NCBI GenBank assembly: GCA_030549175.1
Contig: JAUKUA010000001.1
Coordinates: forward strand, 3,658,001 to 3,722,000
DNA from: Lasiosphaeris hirsuta
Lineage: Eukaryota > Ascomycota > Sordariomycetes > Sordariales > Lasiosphaeriaceae
Direction of reading: 5' to 3'
Length of the DNA stretch: 64,000 bases
Shown here: piece by piece, positions 1 through 10,800 of the stretch
Numbering within the stretch: the first letter of the stretch is position 1
How the letters are laid out: each line of letters opens with the position of its first letter
Notes under the pieces: model-generated
Told to the model about the DNA's origin: nothing
Databases searched by the model: none
Seen by the model: the letters and a program-made list of their open reading frames with translations, nothing else
Program-made: the position numbers and the translations under genes

Positions 1-2370
1 AGGAAGAGCTGGGCCACCATAATGCATTTGTGTAGCACCCATTGGAGAAGGCAAGTGCAGATTGGCCTGGCAACTATTCCATGATCTTGGCCCATCGTTT
101 TGAGCAGACTCAAGGCGCTCTTCCCAAGGTAGAACAAAAGCACTCCACTTGTCCTGAAGTCGCAACCTCTCAACATTGTCATCTCCAACGACAAACTCAA
201 TGCCATGAAGGTGAGTGCAGGCGATACGCAGCAAATCGGGATTTTGACCCTTATGCAGCTCCTGCATACGCTTGAAGCCGGCAATGACACTCAGCTTGAC
301 AAATCCCTGCGAATCTAGTTGTTGTCGGAGGTACCTATCCTTGCAAAGGTTCTCGACAGAGAGATAATACTCGATCTGCGCTTTGCTGATAGCAATCAAC
401 GATTCATCGGCAGCACTTTGGTAGGCGGCGTAAGCAGCTGACGGCGGATATTGTTGAGCAGGCTGGAAATCATTTGCATGGGCTGGCTTGAGAGTGAACG
501 AAGAACCGTTCCCATTCCGTGCCGATGCTTGGCCAGACCATTTGTTCCCCCTGCCTCTGGGCTGTTGACCATATGGTACCGGAAACTGCCCAGTAAATGG
601 GGGAGGGCTCACTGCGGTTGCACTCTGTCGTGCCGGGTAGGGAGCATGGACGGCATACTGGCCACTCGGCGCATAGGACGTGGATGGGAGATGGGATCCT
701 GCACCATTGTGACCCCCACGGGCGCGGTATCCGCCACCACGTCCCCGATCGGGGCGACCTTCGCGCACTGCATACGACTGAGTGTGGGTAGCAGGATTTA
801 AACCATCCTTTGGGTACTCGGCACTCTTTTGGTGACCATTGTTGGGACGGTCCTGAGCATGGGATCTGGGCTGAGTGTGTCCAGCCTCGAAATTTGCCGC
901 GCCCGCGTCGTTCCGTCCCTCTCGAGCGGTGCTGCCCCTCTTGCTTGTTGACTGATAGGCGATTAGATTTTGACAGCGAGGGGATTCAGGGGCACGACCA
1001 GTAGCCATGTGAGTGGGGATGGGACTTACTGCTGAGGCGTCCAGGCCAGATTCACGGGCCTGCTCTGCATTTGTCGCGAGTGTCTGCTTCCGCTGATCTT
1101 TAGAAGCTCCATCAAACGAGGCACGTTTTGTTGGATGTGAGGGCGAGGGCTGCGACTGGGATCCCGTGCGCAATGGGATGCTGCCCTCTCGTGGGCGAGA
1201 CACAGCAGTCTTCGGTCCTGCGGCTCCATTTACGGGATTCGGTCTATCACCTGTCGGACCGAGATTGGAAGTATTAGGAGCATTGCCATGGTTGCCGCGC
1301 ACTGAACCGACTTCACGTCCCCCTCGAGCACCACCACGAGCTTTCGCGCCCCCTCTGACCGGGAGTGGCGTGCTGAAAACCACAGTTGGTACGATGTCGA
1401 GGTTGACCCACTTCTTTTTGCTCGTTCCAGCCTCCTCTTGACCTTCCTTCTCAGCCTTCTCGGTCTCAACCTTCTCCTGCGGCTTGCGTGCGGGCTCCTC
1501 GGTGGAGGCAGCTGACTTCGGGTCCGGCCAAAATGAGGCGTCTGCTACTGGCGGCAGAGTGACTGTGCTCTTCTCATCCTTGTCATTGACACGGCTACCA
1601 CGTGGAGCACTTCTGCGCTGCGGTTGCTCAGTTCCACGCACTGACTCGGTAGGCTTACTCTGGGCCTTGTCTTCGTTGATCCCGTTGGTAAGCCCACTTT
1701 GGCCATCGCCATCCTCAGGCGACCGACGTTTCTTGAGGTCTTGACCAGCTGTAGGAGAAACTGAAACGGCTGGAGCTGGGGTAGCTCCAACCTTGGCTTT
1801 GGCTTGCTGCTGTGCCTCTCTGCGTTGCGTCCACACATTGACAGCAGGTGGGAGGGCCTCCGACAGGACAGGTTTCGGGGCTTCCTTCTCCTTCTCATCC
1901 TCTTGGGTCTGATCACTCTGCGCATCCTTCTCGTTGCTCCGGCCCTTCTTGCCTTTCCGACCTTTTCTGCCATCAGCACCATCATTGACCCGGGAGGTTC
2001 GGCTGGCTGAGCGGGAGCCTTTGTCCTCAACAAGGTTTTGCGAGTCCACCATTGTTGCGTCGCTCTCACGACCTGTCTTGACGCTCTGCTCAGTGACAGA
2101 TGCTGTGGTTGAAGATCGCGATCCTGTAATGGATGCTGCCTCGGAGTCTTGCTTCGGTAATGCACTTTCTGTCTCGGGCTGGGCAATATTGTCGACATCA
2201 CGAGTATCGGCGTCATTCGACCCGACCGAGGGCGCCGTCACCGACGTGTTGCCGGTAAGTGTGTCATCCTTGGCGGACTGGGGTGCCGAACTTGATGTTA
2301 GTTGAGGGCTGGGCTGGGGGATGGTGTGGCCCTTCGCGGCTTGCGCGTAGGAAAAGGTGGTGCTCGACAT
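1..2370 (-). CDS. La-motif RNA-binding protein (LARP1/Sro9-like), C-terminus beyond the window
   Basis: The reading frame starts at an ATG at 2370-2368 (MSSTTFSYAQAAKG, a usual start for fungal La-related proteins) and stays open for 790 codons to the left edge, so the stop codon lies outside. Residues 1 to about 640 are low in complexity, rich in Ser, Pro, Lys, Glu and Arg, with an Arg-Gly patch near residues 540-552. A La motif lies at about 655-735: QIEYYLSVENLCKDRYL at 665, followed by SQGFVKLSVIAGFKRM. This is the yeast Sro9/Slf1 and LARP1 type of La domain, which binds mRNA and influences translation of mRNAs for the translation machinery in the cytoplasm. A GTAAGT at 1028-1023 (minus strand) could suggest an intron, but every nearby acceptor would shift the frame, so I model no intron. 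The family is clear. The exact orthologue is not, because the end is missing. Confidence 0.88.
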   Translation of the reverse strand, partial: MSSTTFSYAQAAKGHTIPQPSPQLTSSSAPQSAKDDTLTGNTSVTAPSVGSNDADTRDVDNIAQPETESALPKQDSEAASITGSRSSTTASVTEQSVKTGRESDATMVDSQNLVEDKGSRSASRTSRVNDGADGRKGRKGKKGRSNEKDAQSDQTQEDEKEKEAPKPVLSEALPPAVNVWTQRREAQQQAKAKVGATPAPAVSVSPTAGQDLKKRRSPEDGDGQSGLTNGINEDKAQSKPTESVRGTEQPQRRSAPRGSRVNDKDEKSTVTLPPVADASFWPDPKSAASTEEPARKPQEKVETEKAEKEGQEEAGTSKKKWVNLDIVPTVVFSTPLPVRGGAKARGGARGGREVGSVRGNHGNAPNTSNLGPTGDRPNPVNGAAGPKTAVSRPREGSIPLRTGSQSQPSPSHPTKRASFDGASKDQRKQTLATNAEQARESGLDASAVSPIPTHMATGRAPESPRCQNLIAYQSTSKRGSTAREGRNDAGAANFEAGHTQPRSHAQDRPNNGHQKSAEYPKDGLNPATHTQSYAVREGRPDRGRGGGYRARGGHNGAGSHLPSTSYAPSGQYAVHAPYPARQSATAVSPPPFTGQFPVPYGQQPRGRGNKWSGQASARNGNGSSFTLKPAHANDFQPAQQYPPSAAYAAYQSAADESLIAISKAQIEYYLSVENLCKDRYLRQQLDSQGFVKLSVIAGFKRMQELHKGQNPDLLRIACTHLHGIEFVVGDDNVERLRLQDKWSAFVLPWEERLESAQNDGPRSWNSCQANLHLPSPMGATQMHYGGPALP

Positions 2371-5300
2371 TTTCGCGAGACTCGTGTGGAAAGTGCTCGC
2401 GGTAGGGGCGGGATTCCGGTGCGTGGCGGCGGAATTGACCTGGCCAACTATGGACAGGGAAGCCTGTGATGGTCGGCGTCGTCCCACTACTGGCTCACCT
2501 CTGTCGAGGTTGCTCAGTATGCCTGCCTTGGGTAGGCGATGTCCGGAGAGGCCAGAACCACCTCTCCGCACTCACACAACAGTAGTACCTCGGGTACGTG
2601 GAAAGACTTCGAAGGCGATGATCCTTCGTCAATCGGGATGGAGAGCGAGGGCGGCCTATGTGGGCTGCTCGGCAGTGTCGACTGTCAAGAGGCTGCTTCG
2701 CCAACAGGTTCGAAGGTCGAATGTGCAAAGGTAAAAAAGATCCTTGGGGGGGAAAATCCGGCCGAGGTGACAGAGTCGGGTTTTGCGGGCACACACTGCG
2801 AGGGGCGCGTGCAGATATTGTTCTTTGGCCGTCGATGGACAAGACAAGAGGTCGAGGTCGCGAGATCCCGAGTTGTCGAGGGCTCGGGGGACTGGATTAT
2901 GCCGTTTGTCGACAAGTGGGCGTGTTAGGGTATTGGGAAAGAGCGAGACAAGCACAGACACGGGCAGATGCCAGCACAACACTGACCACTGTCGATGACT
3001 GCAATGCTAGATTTTCCGTAATAACCTTGATTCCCGGGGGAAACCTTAGCGACACTCAGAAGACCGACTCTGTTGAGTGCCTCTCAAAAATGCACAAGGG
3101 TGGGAGTGCAGGTGTGAGGGGGGGAGGATGGGTAAGGAAAGAAAGAAAAAAATGTGTTGGAGGGGAACAAGAAGTTGCTTCGCCAAAACGAGTGCAGGAG
3201 ATTTGTGTGTGGGAACAAATTTTTCTCGGTTCTCAGACTCTGCTGCACTGGTCCGGTGGAGATAGGCACCTGGGTACCTAAACGATTATGATTTTCTGCT
3301 ATCCCAGAGCCTGGGGAAGGGAAGGCACGCTCCGAGTGTGGTCCAGGTGGGGTTTGCGCGAATATGCTCGGTGCCCTGTCTCGCGTTGGTTAAAAAAAAT
3401 CATAACCCAATCCTCACCACCTTTCTTTCGGGTGTCTTTCTAGGTATCTCCATTAAAGTCATCAAGCTGTCAAGATGATGAATCAGCCACAACCAATACT
3501 ATTGTGCCGAATGAACAACGCGACATGAATTCGCTAAAAAACCACAGGTGTCGTACGCTTTTTTAAATGCTACTGGAACTGCCAACTCAGCATTGAGCAC
3601 GCAGCGTTACAAGGACCGACTCGTCACCGCAAGCTGTTCCATTGTTGAGCGACCTGGGCGGACCCGCTGCGTGGATCCATGGGACCTCGAGGGGCAATCG
3701 GTGCAGGTCAACAAACCTTGTACAGTCATTTGTATCCCTTTTTATTTGAGTTTTTATTTTCGCCCGGTCCCCTAACTGGGCACCCCCATACTCTACACCC
3801 CTCCAGAAGGGCCCGGGAACCTCAATCTTTATTTGACAGCACTCTGGTCCGGCTTCACTGACTGGGGAGATCTATGGTGATGACGGGGAGGGGAACCTGG
3901 TCAAGCCTCATTTATTACTGGGCTGGGTACGGCCCACCCCCAACACTGGCAACACTGAACACATGCAAAGAGGCTTTCTCTGCAATATCAAATGCTTTTT
4001 TCTTCTTCTTGTCCTGGTTCTACCTGATAGAGCGACAAACATGGCTGGTCCCTGCTCCTTCCGCGAGGGACCTTGCACGTTACCTGGACAATGCGATCCA
4101 GACCTCGGTCATCCGACATGAAGACATAATGTCAAGCGATTGTCGTTTGATCATGACGGCCGCTGGCGGGTGCAAGTATCAGTCGCGAAGTTCCATTGCA
4201 TGTTCCCCGCCTGCGGGGAACACTAGCATCGGGGGGCAAAGGCCCGACCTTTCTCCCTTAGGACAGCTACCTGCGCTCCAAGCACCACCCGGCACCATAA
4301 CCATCTTTGACAAGTCAATGAATAAAGCGGCGGCGACGGCAGTGGCAGCGCAACGGGTGGTGCTATGAGCACTAGGGCAGCCCAATGCCTGGGCAGATAC
4401 CATCTTAAAGTACTGGTCTGATGTGGGGCTGAGCCAGCAATGGGAGCTGCCCTGTGTGTTTGCTGCATGTGGGTTGGCGCGGCACCAACTTCACACAGGA
4501 CGGCGCTCAATATTGAATGCGTGGTTAGGCGAGAGCATATTCATCGGAGCTGGCTGCCGTGGCCGTGCCAGCTCCGTGATGTGCACATTTCAGGTAGCTA
4601 TGGTTGCCTTGCTTTTGCAGCTGAATGCATATAATTCCAGCCAGGGCTTCTGTTGGACACGATTCAACAACCTTGCTTTTTCAAGAGAGTACCTGACAGA
4701 TCTACCACGCAGTGGTGCTGGGACGTTTCCCCCACTAAGATGCCCAAGGCACCATAGAGAGGAGATAGGCGGCAGTTTCTTCGTTTTGGAAGAGATAGGT
4801 CGAGCACTCTACTACCACTACCTCACAATATAGTCGAGCCCTGTGACAACCCGAAAAACATCCGAGTCTCGTCTTGTCTCATAGAGGAGTCTTCACTTAG
4901 CGCCCATGAGCGGCTCTAATCACGATGTACTCGGTGTTAGCTACGGACGCTGCCGAGGCGGCCCGGGTGAGAGAGCCGCGGCAGCGGGTTCACCCAAAGC
5001 TACCAGCCTAGGCCATTTGAGTTACCAAAGCTGAAATCATCATGAGCCATCGCACCAAAGCAGGAGCTCTCGGAGGCGCGTCTACGCATCCGCAAAAAGT
5101 CCTCATTTTTATTATGGGCTGTTACTTACTACTTGAAATTACTGGCGTTCAAAAGTTCTCAGCCGGGCTTGCCGGCTTGTCTGCTTTTAGAAGCAGCGGA
5201 GAGGGGTGCAAAGCTCGCAACGGGAATGTTTGTTGCCGCATGGTTGTGTGTGAGAATACCCTAGTCAAGCGCAGCTCCCGCCGCAGTTATCGGGCTTATC

Positions 5301-6566
5301 AATCATTCATCCACCCTTCCGTGCAAAAGCTGACAGCCGAACGTCCTACCTAGCCGCCTGACACAAGAGCCCTAGCAGTCGGTATGTAAGTGCATACAGA
5401 CAATTCCAATTTCCATCCTTTTCGGCTTGGTGGCGTGCAGGAGACGAAGGATTGGATGGCGGCAACCTAACAGAAATCCCCGGACCACTCCCCTTCCTCC
5501 CCAACAAACCAGCCCAGGCCAGGGCTTAGTGGGTGTTGTTCCCTTGACCCCACGTGCCTCGCAACCCCTCACAACCTAACCCCTCGCTCTTGCTCGAATT
5601 AAAGGAACATCTATGGATGAGGGAGACAGCGCTACCCGCTGGGAGTCAAAGAGATTGACCAAAAAACAAAGACCTGGGAGCCGAGTCGGACGGAGAGGGA
5701 GAGGGAGGGGGCATTCAGGCCTTACAGCGGGCGGCAATTAGCAGCGATCTAACAGTACGGCACGGTGCGTGTGTGCAGCACTTGGGATCTCATGGCACCC
5801 TTCCCCTGTTTGCTGTCTGGGTTCCATGAGCGCTGGCTTGCCATGTGCGTGCATCCATCCATATCCTACCTATGTTGATCGTACCGCGTCGCTTCTCCCA
5901 ATCACATTACCCCCACACTATGCTCTACTCTTGCCTTCACCAATCAATATCATTTCTTCGTCCTTCTGTCGTTCTGGAACACTTCCAGCCTTCAAACCAC
6001 CGAGTGAAACAGCACGGCTAGCCAAGCACAGCCAAGCAACACCGGCTAAACTCGTATCTATATTTCAGACATACTGCTTCCGCGCATCTTCTTTGCAGCC
6101 ATCTTCCACACCTAATCTCCACGGCTGTCCGTCTCGACCCGTAATGAATAGAGTAAAAATCATGCAGCGATGGGGAGACAGCGAGAGAGGGTGGAGTAAG
6201 TGAACGGGAAATTTGGGACTTAGACACGTTGCAATATTCATCATACACAAGCCGAGGGTGATGTTCCTCCAGACCGGCTCGTCTTGACCCCTAAGCCCGG
6301 AGTTTGACGTATTGGCAAATAATAAGTAGACAATGAGGAGCGCCTAACCTGGCTCACGTAGGTAGAGAGAACCTTTCTATCCTTCTTCGCCGTCTTGGCA
6401 AACCTAGCCTTGCGACGTCCGACTTCTCACGCTGCACGGCTGTCGTACCCCCAAGTACTTAGGACAATACCCATGTGGCGTGATGGACATGCTATCAACG
6501 ACAACTCGGCGTAGTCACTTCAACCGACCAAGCGATGTCGAAAGCTGAGTGCTTTGCAATATTATC
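2371..6566. other. Intergenic region: LARP promoter and SFT2 3' flank
   Basis: About 4.2 kb without a convincing gene. It holds the upstream region of the La-motif gene on one side and the 3' flank of SFT2 on the other. Open frames of up to about 200 codons occur, but many start at non-ATG codons and none matches a family I know. A palindromic CACGTG lies at 5551-5556. No tRNA, rRNA or repeat was seen. Confidence 0.6.
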
Positions 6567-7893
6567 CTAACCCGTCATCCAAGCCGCTGCTCGTCTTGCA
6601 CCGAATGTGGTGGCAAGACGCAGGCCGCTAGACCCCATCGGAAAGTAGCTTATAAGATACCACAACAGGCAGCCCAACTGGACGAGGGCTGAGAAAAGGG
6701 TGAGGAGCGTACTATGAAGCTAAGGGAGGCTCAGCATGTAATACCTAGATTGAGGACATTGTTTCGGGTTGACTCACGCCAATGGAAAAATATAATGTCA
6801 GACCGAGTGACCCAAAATAGGCAGCCGTGAACGGAAGCCTCGGTGTTGACGCCAGATGCTGGACATATGCCCAAGGGCCCATGATCGCAGCGAAGGATGA
6901 GAGGAAAAGAAGTGATCCCAAAGTCCATCTGCAGACTCGGTCGTTAGCAATGTTTCGGGACTTACCGCTATAAGTGACGATGACGACATGGAGTTTTCTA
7001 TCTCTATTTTGAGGTCACTCCCCCCCGTCACCAGGTGAATGGTTGACCGATCAGCCGGCAGTCAGGATCTCCACGCATGCACCACGGGTACTTGCAGTGA
7101 TCCACGCTATGGTCGCAAGGGGCGGACAGGAACCCAGAGGACCAGCGCCCAAAGGAGCATCCCAGAAGGTAACCTAAACAGCCACACGGCTTGGGGGGGG
7201 GGGGGGGGGGGAGTTGCGGTAGTATATGTGGAAGGCGCTAGGGTTTGATCAAGAGAAGTACTTACAGGACGACCAACTTACGCGGCCTTCCCAATGAAAT
7301 AACAGGGAATAAGACGAAGCAGATCACGAAACAGGCAAGCGCGGCGAGGTTGCAGGCACCGAAGATCAACAAGCGGTCCCATCGGCTCACTATCCAACCT
7401 TTGATTAGTGCTTGTTGCAACGATAGGTCATCGGGTAGTAGTGTTGGGGCGGACGGTTGAGGCAAAGGATGTGAGACACAGGAGACGGAGCAGTCCATGT
7501 TCATGTGCAGGTGGCTAAGACACGGGCGCGCATAGGCGGCACATGGCCCGCACTGCAGGCATATCTGCAGGGGTAAAGGAAGGCTCTGGACAAGGAAACA
7601 CACCCAGCGAGGAATACAGACAAGAGCGATTCTGGGCAAGTCAGATAGAGGGAGGGACGGAGTGACTCACAGACAAACCAGCCCTCTTCCTCCTCACGGC
7701 GGCTGGGCGCTGGTAGAGGCGCACCGGCCCCTTCTGTCGTTGGGAGTTGAACATAGCTGCGGTCGCCGAATGGGTTCAACGACTTTATCGATGAGAGCAG
7801 CCCGCTCTGCTGCGAGGTGTTCACGGGGAAGTCGGTGTCCCTACGCGACCAGCCCAAGGAATTTATGGAATCGCGAAAGGAAGACGAAGCCAT
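6567..7893 (-). CDS. SFT2: SFT2-like vesicle transport membrane protein
   Basis: Sft2 proteins are small tetraspan membrane proteins of the late Golgi that act in fusion of endosome-derived vesicles with the Golgi. I assemble four exons: 7893-7671, 7389-7266, 6928-6778 and 6719-6567, giving 216 residues. The N-terminal part is polar (MASSSFRDSINSLGW, then SIKSLNPFGDRSYVQLP and an acidic EEEEGWF). It is followed by FVLSRWDRLLIFGACNLAAL, a second helix ending FPVISLGRPRKLVVL, then LWTLGSLLFLSSFAAIMGPWAYVQHL, and a final helix with VQLGCLLWYLISYFPMG. All are typical of the family and the length fits. Splice sites are GTGAGT, GTAAGT and GTGAGT donors with ATAG, GCAG and TTAG acceptors, and phases agree. 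The first two introns are unusually long (281 and 337 nt). The second contains a 19-nt G run on the plus strand. Confidence 0.9.
7193..7211. repeat. Homopolymer of 19 G inside SFT2 intron 2
   Basis: Nineteen consecutive G on the plus strand, so a C run in the SFT2 transcript. It lies about 54 nt downstream of the intron 2 donor. Its length may be affected by sequencing error. Confidence 0.9.
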
Positions 7894-10800
7894 GGCTTTC
7901 CGCTCTGAATCCGCCGAAGGGTCCTGGGTCCCAAGGCTCGGTAATTGCTAAAGGCTGTTCACCTGAAGGCTGGTGTTATATATGTTGCTGGCCTCACCGG
8001 TGTCCAGATCCGATTGATTGTTCAGCGCGTGGTTGTTGTGCGATACGCCCAGCCACAGAGAAAGGCTCCTGTGAATGAGCGGCGAGAAACACGATGACTC
8101 GTGATCGACCAGTGGAAAAAGGGGCGCACAAAGCGAAGTCGCGTCGCGGGTCGAAGGTCGTGAGGTTTCCCGAAGACAGCGGCTGGGGGGTACACTGGAA
8201 CAACCAAGAGCGCGCAGTTAGTCTCGGTATTTCAGCAACGAAAGGCTGGCAGTCAGGCGACTAGGAACATACAGCTGTCAGCGAGGATGGTTCAGCAGCG
8301 ATGCTCAGATGATGCCACCCTTTCGACTTTCGAGGAGGTCGGTAATGTCCCCTTTAACTGTGCTGTTATTGCTACGCCGATGCACACAAACAGAAATGGA
8401 TGCGATATATCGTGTTTTGATGAAGGAAGATAGACACTTGGTGGGTGTGGGTGGGAAACGGGGTGGTGCGTGGCTAACCTAAGTCGAGGTGTGCCGAATG
8501 TGTCGAGCTGCAATTGTCGGAGACGAAGTTGTCCCAATGTTGGTCGTTCGTCGTGCTAAGCGGCGACAGTGGTACGCCATCCTGACAGACCTGTGCAGGC
8601 TGGCAGGGATACACGGCTGCGTCGGGAGGCACCAAGGGAGCGGGCCAAAACTACTTGATTGGTCAGTGCGGTTGCTTTTTGGTCACGGACCACAGCTCCC
8701 ACCCTTTTCCTCTACACCCACAAGGAACTTCGGGTTTCTTGTCTAGTCCCTCAGCACGTGTAAGCCGTACACAAACAGCGGGATGTGGCTCAGCAAAACA
8801 TGGCATTCTTGGGGGTTTCGAGGGAGCCGGAAGAGGACACGGATCATGACCCAGCGCCTGTTCTAATCCCGCATATCTCGGCCCACCTCACCCTAAGATT
8901 TGGAGTTTCGGCCGTCGTCATCCCGCCCAGGCCGCCTGGCTAGGTCGAGCTTGCCTCGCCATCCAGCCCCTCTCACCTCCGGTCAGTCTTGAAGGCAGCA
9001 GCAGTCATCTATTAGCCACCACCTATCCGCCATCAGCTATCAGCCATCGGCCATTCCATCCGTTATCTTGCCAACTGGATAGGTTTTGGCCCGGCTGCTA
9101 CCTGTATTTGTATCTCGACGTGCATGAATGAGCAATGCTTTCGTTTCGTGGCGGCGCCCAACGCCATGACGCTGAAGCAACAGTCCGACCTCCAGCACAT
9201 ACGTCTAGCTTAGAAAACCAGTCGTATTACCGTGTTCCGTATTGTCGGTTGAGACTTGGCCGGTGGGCTGCTACGATTCCGCAATTCTTCATTTGGTGTG
9301 CCTTGCTGTCTCACATCCCAAGTCACGTTGATGATTGGGTTCCCTCCTCTGCCATGTCCCCTTGCCCACCTCTCTCCTCCGAGAACGCCCGTTCTTCGAT
9401 AGGGCTCGGTGAGGATGGATGGCGCGCAGAAATCCGCCAGAGCAGTGTAGTTCCATGGCAGCCACCTTTGGCTGTGTTGTTTGTCTTTGCTCCCAACACA
9501 CCAACTTCCCAGCTTGAGTCAGAAGACATGACCAGGAAACGGTCGAGAGCATAGAGGACCTCGTAGAGCAGCAGTGCAGCGCTTATTGTTGGGGCCCAGT
9601 ATATAAACCCCATTACGCCCGTACATATTCATGCCATCCCGTATCTTGCCGTACTACTCTGTTACTTTGGTGTGCCTTTGGCAACGTCAGCGGCTGTACG
9701 ATAGCTATCCACGCGTCCTCATACTCCCTCAGCCCTCGAGCCTGCATACTTGGTTAAAACTTGAAGACCAGCTCAACTCGAACCGTTTTGGCTCACCGTG
9801 GATTTTATTCTCCGCTGCCTCCTACCTCGCACCAGGCTTAAGCAAGACGTCTCGTGAAAGTCTAGGCTGCAACCAATCAAGCTTGTGGACCAACGACAAG
9901 GGATCCGAGGCTCGCAGCACCCGAGTAGGTCCTCCAAGTAGTGTACTTCTGCTATTCCACTCCAACACATGCGAGAACGGGAGCTACTGAAGACCGAACG
10001 CACCGGCCTCAGCCGACAACCAAGACGAGGGACAAAAGCCATTCCCAATCCTCCGGTCCCCGCCATCTGCTGCTTTGGCTAAGACGCGACAGGCGAGCGT
10101 GCTATATAATACCAACTCGCCCAATAGAGCAGCGCAACGGCTCCTCTGGCGAGAACATTGTGGCAGGGAGCCAAGATCCCAGATCGACAAAGCAGATCGC
10201 GAACCACTGGCAGACGCAGAATCTCAACGGCTCCCCGACAGAGCCAAGACCACAGTGGCTGCCCGACGAATCAACGATCGAGCCTAGACCAAATCAGGCG
10301 CTCACCAGCTGTCTGGTTGTCTGCTTACATAACTCTGTGTGCACAAACGGCCCAGTACCTAACAGGTCCCCGCGACGGTGCAACCTGCCACCCCCTCACA
10401 TTCCACATTTCTCACTGGCCCACAGAGCTGTGTGCCGGGACCCAATATACAATCCAATCCACCATATAGTAGACACTGCTGGCGCTCCCCAGCAGCTGCC
10501 TACCTTGGAAGACCGGATTAATTGACTGATCGGATCCGTGAGCTGCTCCACAGGCCGCTCGTCTCTATTAAAAGAAACACAGGGTTATCCCCTTCGCGTC
10601 AAGGACCCAGCTGGGCTTCTGAAGAGCCTCGATCCCGAACACTGAAGCCCATACGCACACTTCTTGGGGGTCCAGAGTACGCAAGGTAGCCAGGCTAGCT
10701 TTGATCCTACCACCTTGCCCCAACCTGTGTGGCATTTGCGGAGGCGGCTGGCCAAGAACTGGAACAGTTGCGGTGACTCCGGAGGCCACCCAACCAGCGA

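Noticed and set aside
1023..1028. GTAAGT donor in the La-motif gene
   Set aside because: The nearby acceptors give introns of 77, 85 or 89 nt, all of which shift the frame away from the La motif.
9600..9990. TATATAAA box followed by an ATG frame of 119 codons (9631-9990)
   Set aside because: The frame has no coding-like bias or family resemblance, and the ATG lies too close behind the TATA box for a normal leader.
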